Shown here: one piece after another, positions 36,146 to 43,860 of the stretch
How positions within the stretch are numbered: position 1 is the first letter of the stretch
Layout of the letters: every line of letters begins with the position of its first letter
From: an uncultured SAR86 cluster bacterium
GTDB lineage: Bacteria; Pseudomonadota; Gammaproteobacteria; Magnimaribacterales; D2472
Direction: 5' to 3'
NCBI GenBank assembly: GCA_902557705.1
Contig: CACEBI010000005.1
Coordinates: 1 to 64,000, forward strand
DNA: 64,000 nucleotides
Notes under the pieces: model-generated
The model's database searches: none
What the model was told of the DNA's origin: nothing
What the model saw: only the letters and a program-made list of their open reading frames with translations
Translations under genes and position numbers: made by a program

Positions 36146-37632
36146 ACTGTATTCTTTGATAAAAATTCTTGAGCTCCCTCAGTAATAAGTCTTTTTCTAT
36201 CAGGATTAATCTTATTTAATGCGTTTACCATAAGAGATAGACGGGGGTTTGTTTTAAAGAAATTAATATTCTTTTCAATAAAATTCCAATAGAGCCCATC
36301 AACAACATCACACCAATCACCCTTTTTATAATTGGACATTCTTAGCATGTAACTTGAACCACAAATATAAGGTTTTGTTGAAAAGATCCCCCCATCAGCA
36401 AAAGTGCCCATCCCATAGACATTTGGTACCATCACCCAATCAGCCGTATCAATATACATTTCCATAAACCATTTATGAATACTGTTAGGATCAATACCAG
36501 ACAAATTCATCAAATTAGAAATTATCATTAACCTATTAATGTGATGTGTATAGCCTAACTCGATTGATTCTTTTATTGCTCCGTCAAGAGGTGGAATGCC
36601 TGTTTCACCTGTATACCAAGATTCAGTAAGATCTTTTTTGTGATTCCAAAAATTCTGTTGTTTGTACTGGGGCATATTGTCCCAGTAAACACCCATAATA
36701 AATTCCCTCCAGCCTAAAACTTGACGAATAAAACCTTCAACTGAATTTAGAGGAATCAATCCATTTGATTCTTGATATTTTTTTTCAACAATCTGAATAC
36801 AATCTAGAGGATCTAGAAGCCCAGCATTAAAGTAGGGTGAAAGAAGTGAATGAAACATAAATGCATTTTCTTTGTTTATAGCATCTTGAAATGCTCCATA
36901 ATTGACTAAAAATTTATCTAAAAAATCATTAAACAATTTAAATGCTTCTTGATGCGTGACAGCCCAATTAAAGCTCTCTAAATCTCCATAAGAGTTAATA
37001 AATATTTCTTGAACTTCAATCATTACTTCTAGTGTAATTTGATCAGTTGTTATTTTTGATCTTTCAGGAATAGATGACTTTAATTTTGAAATACTTTGAC
37101 GATTTTCTTTATCATAATTCCAGCTACCACCAACCGGTTTTGCATCGTCCATAAGAATATTATTCCTTTTTCGCAACCATCTATAATAGAACTCTTGAGT
37201 TGTTGATTTTTTATCTTTAGCCCAATACTGGTAGTCTGAAGGTGAAGTGATGAAATTTTTGTCATCGTATACATTTAACTCTAAATTCGATGATTGGCAA
37301 AAATACATTAAATCTTTTAGGGTTTTAAAATCACTAGGTCTTGAAACATTTACAGTCGAAAAGGGTGCCTCTTTGTAAAGCTCTGATAAATATTCAATTA
37401 GCTTAGTTGGTTTCTTAGATATCTTTTCATGCTTTATATTTTTATGATCAATCGTATTAATTAAATGTCTTAATGCACTTATTTGAAAGACAAGCTTATG
37501 CTTGTGATGAGATATTTCATAAAAGGAATCATGAGGTTCATAAAATAGTATGAGATCTTCATTCGATGAAGTTTGCAAAGCCTTATTTCTAAGAGATAGC
37601 TGATCAGGAAATATAATATTTAGAGAGGTCAT
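36142..37632 (-). CDS. Photolyase/cryptochrome-related protein lacking Fe-S cysteines
   Basis: A 496-residue member of the deoxyribodipyrimidine photolyase-related group, whose Agrobacterium PhrB type repairs (6-4) photoproducts using FAD and a 4Fe-4S cluster. FAD-domain motifs are present: VLGWREFIMGVYW, YTHHINRLMIISNLMNLSG and DWVMVPNVYGMGTFADGG. In family members the next stretch reads roughly RMSDYCxxCxY...ACPFxxLYW. Here it is MSNYKKGDWCDVVDGLYW, shorter and without the YCxxC pair or the ACPF Cys. The cluster is therefore probably absent. Starts and stops are intact, so it is not an evident pseudogene. Confidence 0.85.
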   Translation of the reverse strand: MTSLNIIFPDQLSLRNKALQTSSNEDLILFYEPHDSFYEISHHKHKLVFQISALRHLINTIDHKNIKHEKISKKPTKLIEYLSELYKEAPFSTVNVSRPSDFKTLKDLMYFCQSSNLELNVYDDKNFITSPSDYQYWAKDKKSTTQEFYYRWLRKRNNILMDDAKPVGGSWNYDKENRQSISKLKSSIPERSKITTDQITLEVMIEVQEIFINSYGDLESFNWAVTHQEAFKLFNDFLDKFLVNYGAFQDAINKENAFMFHSLLSPYFNAGLLDPLDCIQIVEKKYQESNGLIPLNSVEGFIRQVLGWREFIMGVYWDNMPQYKQQNFWNHKKDLTESWYTGETGIPPLDGAIKESIELGYTHHINRLMIISNLMNLSGIDPNSIHKWFMEMYIDTADWVMVPNVYGMGTFADGGIFSTKPYICGSSYMLRMSNYKKGDWCDVVDGLYWNFIEKNINFFKTNPRLSLMVNALNKINPDRKRLITEGAQEFLSKNTV

Positions 37633-37710
37633 AGATATATCTTTACAGATTAATTATAAAAAATACACTAATTAGTATTTAAATATAATTTCCTTAGTAT
37701 TTGACAAATA

Positions 37711-37759
37711 TGTGACATCTATGTAACATATTTGTGACTTATGTCACATAAATGTAACA
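37711..37759. promoter_or_regulatory. Array of five TGTnAC repeats, PhoB-box-like
   Basis: TGTGACA (37711), TGTAACA (37722), TGTGACT (37733), TGTCACA (37742) and TGTAACA (37753) start 11, 11, 9 and 11 bp apart. PhoB boxes are 7-bp CTGTCAT-like units repeated every 11 bp, so spacing and core agree, though the bases differ at the ends. A TTGACA (37701-37706) lies just upstream. TGTGA-N6-TCACA at 37733-37748 also matches the CRP consensus, so CRP is an alternative reader. Confidence 0.55.
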
Positions 37760-37774
37760 TTGAGGAGGATCTTA

Positions 37775-38200
37775 ATGAAATATATTAAAAATGGAATTTT
37801 TGCATCATTATTTATGATATGCACAACTGCTTTAGCTAACGAAGCTATATTTGAAAGCGCAAAAGAGCATTTAAATTTAGATTCTAGATATATTCAAATT
37901 GAATATAATACAAATATAGTAGAGGACTTTTGTCCAAAACAATCAGTTGGTTGTTATACATCAGCAGATAGAGGCAGAATAATTGTCAGAGATGATTTGT
38001 CAAAAACACATCATGACGTTGTAATTTTTGGTCTTTATACTGATTATATTCAACATTCAAATACTGGTTTAATTGATAGCTCATTGACTTGTGATCTTAA
38101 AGTAAACTATCTTAAAGCTGAGTTGCAAAATAATTTAGCAAATCTTTATTCTGGTCAATGCGATGCTATTTATCGTAATAAAGTTCTTGTTATGAACTAA
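37775..38200 (+). CDS. Small secreted protein of unknown function
   Basis: 141 residues from the ATG at 37775, which has a strong GAGGAGG ribosome site; the in-frame upstream TTG is part of that site. Signal peptide about 1-21 (ICTTALA). The mature protein has four cysteines (DFCPKQSVGCYTS, SLTCDLK, SGQCDA), enough for two disulfides, so a periplasmic or exported location is likely. No family is recognised. It is preceded by the TGTnAC array and followed by a strong terminator, so it is a single-gene unit that appears tightly regulated. Confidence 0.8.
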   Translation: MKYIKNGIFASLFMICTTALANEAIFESAKEHLNLDSRYIQIEYNTNIVEDFCPKQSVGCYTSADRGRIIVRDDLSKTHHDVVIFGLYTDYIQHSNTGLIDSSLTCDLKVNYLKAELQNNLANLYSGQCDAIYRNKVLVMN

Positions 38201-38214
38201 AATACCAGTATTTT

Positions 38215-38242
38215 AAAAAGGGCTATTTTTAGCCCTTTTTTA
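38215..38242. terminator. Bidirectional terminator
   Basis: AAAAAGGGCTA (38215-38225) and TAGCCCTTTTT (38230-38240) form an 11-bp stem with a TTTT loop, flanked by A on one side and T on the other. It ends the small secreted protein gene. The TAA of the convergent phosphatase gene lies inside the stem. Confidence 0.9.
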
Positions 38243-39227
38243 TATCTATTGTTTTATATCGAACCCTTTCGCCCTTAATATTTTTAATTTCTAGATCAAC
38301 AATTTTTTTATCAGTGTTGATTGTAATAAGACCATAATTCTCACCCGAAAACATCTCACCTAACATATATTTATCTACCTCTTTAGGTCTTCCAAAAATT
38401 GATGAAATAGTTTTATTTAAGGATGATGATGTAATTTCATAAATATTTTCATCATTATATATGGCGCCTTGATGCCGATCTCCAGAAATCACTACGATAG
38501 GGCGTGAATGGGATTTCAATAGCTTTTTAAGCTTCAAATGATCTGATGGGAAGTTTGACCACTTTTCAAACCTATGTTGTGTTGGTAATAATTGTATCGA
38601 GGTTGCAATTATGGTTAAGTCCGATTTAACTTTCATGACTTTAAGGAGCCATGACCATTGATCATAGCCTAATATTGTTGCATTTAATTCTTCGTTTTTT
38701 AGATAAACTGGTTTAACACCTTTTGTTTTTTTTAGATCAGATCTAAAGTAACGAGTATCAAGAAGAATTAGATTAATTTTGAAATTATCAATGTTTATTA
38801 TTTTATTTGTATAGATACCCTCTCTTTTTTGTCTAATGTCATCGATTGGAATTTTCCAGAAGTCTAAATATAATTTTTGCGCTTCTTGCTTTAGCGGGTA
38901 AGATGCGCCACCATCATTTTCTCCAAAATCGTGATCATCCCAAATTACATTAATATCTTTTTTAAAGAGCCAATCAGGCAACATTTTTTTTTGTTGAGCA
39001 TAGGCTGTTTTCATAAAATCAAGTCTACCAGAAGGTATGTCGCCGTAGACGTTATCACCAAGAAATACAAAAGAATTTATATTTTCTTTCTTTACAGAAT
39101 TCCAAATTGGTTGAGGGTCTTCTTGATCAAGACAGGAACCAAATGCAATCTTATAGGTCTTGGCTATGGTAAAATTACAGAATAACAGTGGAACTAAAAG
39201 GGTAGCAAGGCTTAATTTTTTTTTCAT
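38229..39227 (-). CDS. PhoD-like metallophosphatase
   Basis: A 332-residue exported protein (signal peptide 1-22, ending FTIA). IAFGSCLDQ, FVFLGDNVYGD, VIWDDHDFGENDGG and VVISGDRHQGAIY are the metal-binding motifs of the PhoD alkaline phosphatase/phosphodiesterase family. It is shorter than Bacillus PhoD and lacks its N-terminal beta domain, so a phosphodiesterase or phosphatase of unknown substrate is the fair call. The start lies only 23 bp from the divergent lipoprotein gene. Confidence 0.85.
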   Translation of the reverse strand: MKKKLSLATLLVPLLFCNFTIAKTYKIAFGSCLDQEDPQPIWNSVKKENINSFVFLGDNVYGDIPSGRLDFMKTAYAQQKKMLPDWLFKKDINVIWDDHDFGENDGGASYPLKQEAQKLYLDFWKIPIDDIRQKREGIYTNKIINIDNFKINLILLDTRYFRSDLKKTKGVKPVYLKNEELNATILGYDQWSWLLKVMKVKSDLTIIATSIQLLPTQHRFEKWSNFPSDHLKLKKLLKSHSRPIVVISGDRHQGAIYNDENIYEITSSSLNKTISSIFGRPKEVDKYMLGEMFSGENYGLITINTDKKIVDLEIKNIKGERVRYKTIDIKKG

Positions 39228-39250
39228 ATTTTAAGTATAACAATATATAA

Positions 39251-39994
39251 ATGCACAAACTTTTAAATATTTTTTTAGTTATTTTATTGCTTTCTGCTTG
39301 CAGTAAGAATGAATCGAATAATGAAATCAAATTGAGCTCATTAGTTAAAGCTGATTTTTCTTATACTCAAGATTTATTTGACTGCACATTAAATAAAAAT
39401 GAATCTTTAATTGGCCTAGAATCTTTTTTTTCAAAAAATATTGAAGAATATAAGAATATAGCAGAGTTAGAGAATCTTAATATTTCAATATTTTTTCCTG
39501 AGAATAATAGAAATATAACTAATTTTATTATTTCAATAATTTCTAATAATAATCCACTGGGATTAAAGAAATTTATTGACTCCGTTAAAAGCGATGGTAT
39601 AACTGAAGTTGCATCATGTTCTTTTGCAATATTTCAACACAAAGGTATTAATCTCAAAGAAGAACTCTTTAATAATAATAACTCTTTTATCAATGCTGAA
39701 ATTTTGAGATGCAAATATAACGATACTTATAATTTTGGAACATTTCAAATATCAATAAATAGATTTATTAATAACCTAAGAACAATAGAACTTCCATATT
39801 CAATTAGTTACCTTGAAGATAATTCAAAAAATGAAAGTTTTATATGGATAAATTATTTTTATACTGAAAACTATGAAGATATATTATTAAAAAATTGGGC
39901 CAATAATAATGATTCCGCAGAAATACAAAGTGAATTTTCTGCAAATGCCACATGTATTGATTCTAAAAAATATAAATCTTACAAACTGATTTAA
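39251..39994 (+). CDS. Hypothetical lipoprotein
   Basis: 247 residues with lipoprotein signal (ILLLSAC, Cys at about residue 17). The mature part has a Cys-containing start (DLFDCTLN), many Asn and Ser, and scattered Trp (ESFIWINYFY, KNWANNNDS). In size and in the pattern DFSYTQDLFDC...LIGLESFF it faintly recalls the other lipoprotein at 40.2-40.9 kb (VWHYKDANFSEENLNML), but I cannot align them with confidence. Family unknown. Divergent from the PhoD-like gene. Confidence 0.65.
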   Translation: MHKLLNIFLVILLLSACSKNESNNEIKLSSLVKADFSYTQDLFDCTLNKNESLIGLESFFSKNIEEYKNIAELENLNISIFFPENNRNITNFIISIISNNNPLGLKKFIDSVKSDGITEVASCSFAIFQHKGINLKEELFNNNNSFINAEILRCKYNDTYNFGTFQISINRFINNLRTIELPYSISYLEDNSKNESFIWINYFYTENYEDILLKNWANNNDSAEIQSEFSANATCIDSKKYKSYKLI

Positions 39995-40053
39995 ACCAAA
40001 AATATCGCATAATTTATTCCTAAAAATATAGAGATATTAAAGTTTTTTTTTAC

Positions 40054-40059
40054 TATAAT
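40054..40059 (+). promoter_or_regulatory. -10 box of tRNA-Gly
   Basis: TATAAT ends 8 bases before the mature tRNA 5' end, in a T-rich region. A clear -35 is not seen. Confidence 0.55.
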
Positions 40060-40067
40060 GTGCTCAA

Positions 40068-40142
40068 GCGGGTATCGTATAATGGCTATTATAAGAGGTT
40101 TCCAACCTTTTGATGAGAGTTCGATCCTCTCTACCCGCTCCA
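40068..40142 (+). tRNA. tRNA-Gly (anticodon TCC)
   Basis: 75 bases including an encoded CCA. Acceptor GCGGGTA pairs with TACCCGC. The D arm is near GTATAATGGCTATTAT. The anticodon stem AGAGG/CCTTT closes a TTTCCAA loop with TCC at 40101-40103. The T arm is GAGAG-TTCGATC-CTCTC. It closely follows the Escherichia coli glyT layout. Right after it, AGCGGGTAG (40148-40156) can pair with the 3' acceptor strand. Confidence 0.97.
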
Positions 40143-40156
40143 TCTAAAGCGGGTAG
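40131..40156 (+). other. Hairpin competing with the tRNA-Gly acceptor stem
   Basis: CTACCCGCT (40131-40139, tRNA 3' end) is complementary to AGCGGGTAG (40148-40156) with an 8-base loop. Equivalently, AAGCGGGTA occurs on both sides of the tRNA as a 9-bp direct repeat. It could be a terminator-like stem, though few T follow, or a remnant of another tRNA copy. Confidence 0.6.
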
Positions 40157-40174
40157 AAATAATATAATTATGAT

Positions 40175-40945
40175 TTATCTGATAGCTCTTCCTGAAAAAG
40201 AATATCGTTCACAAGTACTAAAGGTATTGCCTTCATCTGGTAAACTAGTGTTAGCATAATTTGCATAACCTCTATTCTTTTCATCAATATCAGTCCATAA
40301 ACTTAACCATACATAATCTGCTAATGGATTTTCTTCAGTCCCTTCAAAATATGGTTCAAGCATTACATACCAATATCCATCAGGCCCATCTTTTAATTCA
40401 GTTTCATCAAGAAAGGTATTAAAATTTGTTTCAAATTGCTGAAGATCATTTTTACCATAACCTTCATTATAGTTACAAAAGTTAAATTCATTTTCAAAAT
40501 AGCTAGACTGATTTGGAACAGATGCAGTTCTTTTGACAGTTGGTTTGAAGGCATATACATTATCAAAATCAACCTTCATAATTCCATTTATTAGGTTTTG
40601 CCAATCTTCATCAAGATTATTCATCCAGTCATCCCATGCTGCATCTCTTGCTTCCATGGAAGGCCACAGCATTACCCAAATAAAGTCTGCAGCAGACTCT
40701 CCTCTAGGAAAAAGTATGTTTGCTCCATTCATCTCATAATTTCTTGAATCAATCATGCTATTCCATTCATCAATTAGCATGTTTAAATTTTCTTCACTAA
40801 AGTTTGCGTCTTTATAGTGCCAAACATACTCAACAACTTGATTGGGTGGCGAACCTTCTCTTGCTACTGATAACTCTTCGTTATTTGAAGAGCTGCATGC
40901 TGATATAAGAACAAGGGTTACTAAAGGTAATAATAGCTTTTTCAT
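40175..40945 (-). CDS. Hypothetical lipoprotein with two similar halves
   Basis: 256 residues from the ATG at 40945, which has a GGAGAGG ribosome site and gives a lipoprotein signal (LVLISAC). An upstream in-frame start at 41137 would translate through a terminator and is rejected. First half: EYVWHYKDANFSEENLN, FIWVMLWPSMEARDAAWDDW. Second half: FNFCNYNEGYGKNDLQQFE, ADYVWLSLWTDIDEKNRGYANY. Each has a length and a W-S/LW motif like dimeric alpha/beta-barrel (NIPSNAP/EthD-like) domains, so a two-domain DABB protein is a guess. Function unknown. Confidence 0.7.
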   Translation of the reverse strand: MKKLLLPLVTLVLISACSSSNNEELSVAREGSPPNQVVEYVWHYKDANFSEENLNMLIDEWNSMIDSRNYEMNGANILFPRGESAADFIWVMLWPSMEARDAAWDDWMNNLDEDWQNLINGIMKVDFDNVYAFKPTVKRTASVPNQSSYFENEFNFCNYNEGYGKNDLQQFETNFNTFLDETELKDGPDGYWYVMLEPYFEGTEENPLADYVWLSLWTDIDEKNRGYANYANTSLPDEGNTFSTCERYSFSGRAIR

Positions 40946-40965
40946 ATTCCTCTCCTTTTTATAAT

Positions 40966-40978
40966 ATGTTTTAAACAT
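40966..40978. promoter_or_regulatory. Palindromic operator candidate ATGTTTTAAACAT
   Basis: A perfect 13-bp palindrome about 20 bp upstream of the lipoprotein start (minus strand), next to a TATTAT/TATAAA that could be its -10. A close copy ATGATTTAAAACAT follows at 40982-40995. Reader protein unknown. Confidence 0.4.
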
Positions 40979-41030
40979 ACCATGATTTAAAACATAGAAA
41001 TAAAAAAAATATATATTTTTTTTAAACATA

Positions 41031-41057
41031 AAAAAAGCAGGCATTAAGCCTGCTTTT
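41031..41057 (-). terminator. Terminator of the ggt/pilD transcript
   Basis: AAAAGCAGGC (41033-41042) pairs with GCCTGCTTTT (41048-41057) around a 5-base loop. Read on the minus strand it is followed by seven T. It is 50 bp past the prepilin peptidase stop. Confidence 0.9.
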
Positions 41058-41105
41058 AACGACCTAGGGGATTTTGAATTAAAGAGGATATTCAAAGGTC
41101 TACAC

Positions 41106-41915
41106 TTATATGACCAAACCAAATAAAGAAAGTTCATAAAACTTTAAAAATAAGTAAATAAATAGACCAATTATTAAACCAGAACCCAGTGGCAAGGTTT
41201 TTGTTAATTTAAATCTCGTTAGAAGGACCAGAAATATTGTAGAGAGAGATCCAAAAAATATTATTGGCGCAATAGCAAAAGGACCAACTAGAGAGCCTAT
41301 GCCTGCTAAAAGTATAAAGTCACCACCGCCAATGCCATCAACCTCCTTTAATGATTTGTAAATAGTATTTATTAACCACAGAATAAGATAGCCTGTTATA
41401 AAACCAGAAAGTGAAAGAGTAAATTGAGAAATATCATCAACATAAAAATTATCTATATAAAATATATTTCCATAATATGCTGATAAGAGACCAATTATTG
41501 AAATTGAAAGATTTAGATAAAAGGGCAGATAAAGTTTTTGTAGGTCGCATATAAAAAGAATATAAAATATTGAAAATAAAGCATAAATAAATATCGAGAA
41601 TACATTTATATTAAAAATTAAATATATTGAAACGCCTGCAAGTAAATGAATTAATTCATGTAATGGGTATAAAAATGAAATACTTGAATTGCAATGAATA
41701 CATTTACCTTTCTGAAGCAAAAAACCAACTAAAGGAATTAAATAAATTATAGAAATATTTTTTTTACAAGATGGGCAATATGATCTTGGAAAAAATAAAT
41801 TTACTCTAGCATTAGTAAATGCTATTAAATTTAACCTGTATATAATTACTGAACTAAAACTTCCTATAGATAGAAAAAAAATAATTAAAAAAGATAAGTA
41901 TATTGTTTCCATCAA
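41106..41915 (-). CDS. pilD: Prepilin peptidase / N-methyltransferase
   Basis: Inner-membrane aspartic protease that cleaves and N-methylates type IV prepilins and type II pseudopilins (PilD/GspO). An N-terminal membrane segment is followed by a cytoplasmic loop with two zinc-type pairs, CPSCKK and CIHCN. The catalytic Asp residues are in CDLQKLYLP and GIGGGDF (GxGD motif). About seven further membrane segments. Length 269 is usual. No pilus genes are in the window, so its likely clients are the pseudopilins GspG-K encoded at 58.8-61.6 kb, 17 kb away. Confidence 0.92.
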   Translation of the reverse strand: MMETIYLSFLIIFFLSIGSFSSVIIYRLNLIAFTNARVNLFFPRSYCPSCKKNISIIYLIPLVGFLLQKGKCIHCNSSISFLYPLHELIHLLAGVSIYLIFNINVFSIFIYALFSIFYILFICDLQKLYLPFYLNLSISIIGLLSAYYGNIFYIDNFYVDDISQFTLSLSGFITGYLILWLINTIYKSLKEVDGIGGGDFILLAGIGSLVGPFAIAPIIFFGSLSTIFLVLLTRFKLTKTLPLGSGLIIGLFIYLFLKFYELSLFGLVI

Positions 41916-41923
41916 TGCTGGAA

Positions 41924-42010
41924 TTATTTTCTAGTAATCCAAAAACATATAAATAATAAAATTAAAACAGGTAGAGCATAAGCTCCAATAATCATTAATT
42001 TATCAATCAT
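41924..42010 (-). CDS. 28-residue single-pass membrane ORF
   Basis: The ATG at 42010 overlaps the ggt stop by 8 bp and has an AGGAGA ribosome site 5-6 bases upstream. The product is MIDKLMIIGAYALPVLIL followed by LFICFWITRK: one hydrophobic helix with a basic end. It stops 8 bp before pilD. Good ribosome site, coupling and sensible topology support a real gene; function is unknown. Confidence 0.55.
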   Translation of the reverse strand: MIDKLMIIGAYALPVLILLFICFWITRK

Positions 42011-43784
42011 AGATATCTCCTGAAGCAAATGCATCTGGTCTTCTAAAGTCCCCATAACCGTAATACATATTGTCTTTGTACATAATTGTTTGAATGCATG
42101 TAGCAGGATCAATTACTTCTACATTGTAATTTAGACCCCGTAGCTTTTCTCTAATATCATTATTTAGTGAAAATTCAATTTGAAGAATATCAGGTTGCCA
42201 TTGATGATGTATTCTCTTAGATTTATTTGCTTCTTCAAGATTCATATCAAAGTCAATAATATTTAATATTGACTGCAATACAGCAGTAATTATTCTTGAA
42301 CCACCCGGGCTACCAGTTGTAAAAAATAATTGGTTATCACGCATGACAATTGTTGGTGACATTGAGCTTAATGGCCTTTTAAATGGTTGTATCTCGTTAG
42401 CTTTTGCACCAAGAAGTCCAAATTGATTAGGAATACCTGGGGCCGCTGAAAAATCATCCATTTCATTATTCATTAATATTCCAGTACCTTTGATAGTAAC
42501 CCCTGAACCAAAAGTTGAGTTCAGTGTATAAGTGGAAGAAACTACATTTCCATATTTGTCAGCTACTGAAAAATGAGTTGTTTCATAACTTTCATTATCT
42601 TCAAATAAACCCGGCATTATTTTTGAAGAGGGTGTGGACTCACCAATTTTAATTTTATTTTTAATACTTTTGGCATATTTTTTATTAGTTATTTCTAATA
42701 TTGGAACATCAAAAAAATCTGGATCACCTAAATGCTTTGATCTATCAGCATATGCATATTTCATAACCTCAGCTAATAAGTTTATATAGTCAGTAGTATT
42801 ATGTCCTATTTGTTTGAGGTCATAATTCTCTAAAATATTAAGCATTTGAATTATATGGACCCCTCCTGATGAGGGTGGACCCATAGTAATAATTTTATTG
42901 TTACGATAATCTGATATAAGAGGCTTTCGCCATTTTGGTGTATAGTTTTTTAGGTCATTTTCAGTAATCAAGCCACCATTTTTTTGCATTTCATCTGCAA
43001 TTTTTTTTGCCACCTCACCTTTATAAAACCCATCTTTACCCTTTATCGCAATAAGCTTCAAGGTGTTAGCTAAATCCTTTTGTACAAGATTGCTGCCTAT
43101 AAAATTGGGATTATGTTTCATAAATATTCTATTAGTTGGCTCAAAATATGATAATTTTTCTTTATATTTAGTAAGCATATCCCCCATATATGGGGTAATT
43201 TGAAAGCCATTTTCAGCATAATAAATGGCATCTTCAAGCAACAATTCCCAATCTAAGGATCCAAATTTTTGATGAACTTCCCATAAGCCAGCTACTGTTC
43301 CAGGAACTCCACTCGCCAGATATCCAAATGTAGATAATTTTTCATCATTAAAGTAGCCATCTTCATTTAAATACATTTTAGTAAGAGATTTAGCTGGTGC
43401 CATTTCTCTGTAATCTATGGAATAGTTTTGATTAGTGATTGAATCATGCATGACCATAAATCCTCCACCACCAATATTTCCAGCCCTTGGCAATACAACA
43501 GCTAATGTAAAACCCACTGCGATAGCAGCATCATATGCATTGCCACCTTGGTTGAGTATTTTTTCTCCAACTTTTGTTGCAAGGAAATGTTGTGTTGTAA
43601 CCATTCCGTTTTTACTTTCTGCAATTTGTTTTTGAGCAGGAATATATTTAGATGGATTGACTGTGCCAATAGGTTGAAAATCTTTGGCATTTGCATCTAT
43701 GGTTAATGCAAACATAAAAAAGCAGATAACAAGCATCAGTTTTATATGTTTAAAACTTATTTTTAATTTAAGATTATTTATCAT
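42003..43784 (-). CDS. ggt: Gamma-glutamyltransferase
   Basis: Periplasmic enzyme that hydrolyses or transfers the gamma-glutamyl group of glutathione and related peptides. Signal peptide about 1-33 (ALTIDANA). The precursor is cut by itself before the nucleophile: TTHFSVADKYGNVVSSTYTLN begins at about Thr402, as in the Escherichia coli protein. GSPGGSRIITAVLQSI and MSSSPTI-like SSMSPTIV follow in the small subunit. Length 593 is normal. First gene of a three-gene minus-strand unit with the 28-residue ORF and pilD. Confidence 0.95.
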   Translation of the reverse strand: MINNLKLKISFKHIKLMLVICFFMFALTIDANAKDFQPIGTVNPSKYIPAQKQIAESKNGMVTTQHFLATKVGEKILNQGGNAYDAAIAVGFTLAVVLPRAGNIGGGGFMVMHDSITNQNYSIDYREMAPAKSLTKMYLNEDGYFNDEKLSTFGYLASGVPGTVAGLWEVHQKFGSLDWELLLEDAIYYAENGFQITPYMGDMLTKYKEKLSYFEPTNRIFMKHNPNFIGSNLVQKDLANTLKLIAIKGKDGFYKGEVAKKIADEMQKNGGLITENDLKNYTPKWRKPLISDYRNNKIITMGPPSSGGVHIIQMLNILENYDLKQIGHNTTDYINLLAEVMKYAYADRSKHLGDPDFFDVPILEITNKKYAKSIKNKIKIGESTPSSKIMPGLFEDNESYETTHFSVADKYGNVVSSTYTLNSTFGSGVTIKGTGILMNNEMDDFSAAPGIPNQFGLLGAKANEIQPFKRPLSSMSPTIVMRDNQLFFTTGSPGGSRIITAVLQSILNIIDFDMNLEEANKSKRIHHQWQPDILQIEFSLNNDIREKLRGLNYNVEVIDPATCIQTIMYKDNMYYGYGDFRRPDAFASGDIYD

Positions 43785-43860
43785 CTTTATTTTATAAATA
43801 TACTAATAAGAAGGTTTCGTTATAATAACTTCTTTCTAATTAATATATATAAAAATTATT

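Noticed and set aside
37733..37748. CRP site TGTGA-N6-TCACA as sole explanation of the promoter
   Set aside because: The match is perfect but arises inside a five-copy TGTnAC array with 11-bp spacing, which a single CRP site does not explain. Kept as an alternative.
40946..41137. Long N-terminal extension of the lipoprotein at 40.2 kb
   Set aside because: It would be translated through a strong terminator and a palindromic promoter region; the ATG at 40945 has a ribosome site and lipoprotein signal.
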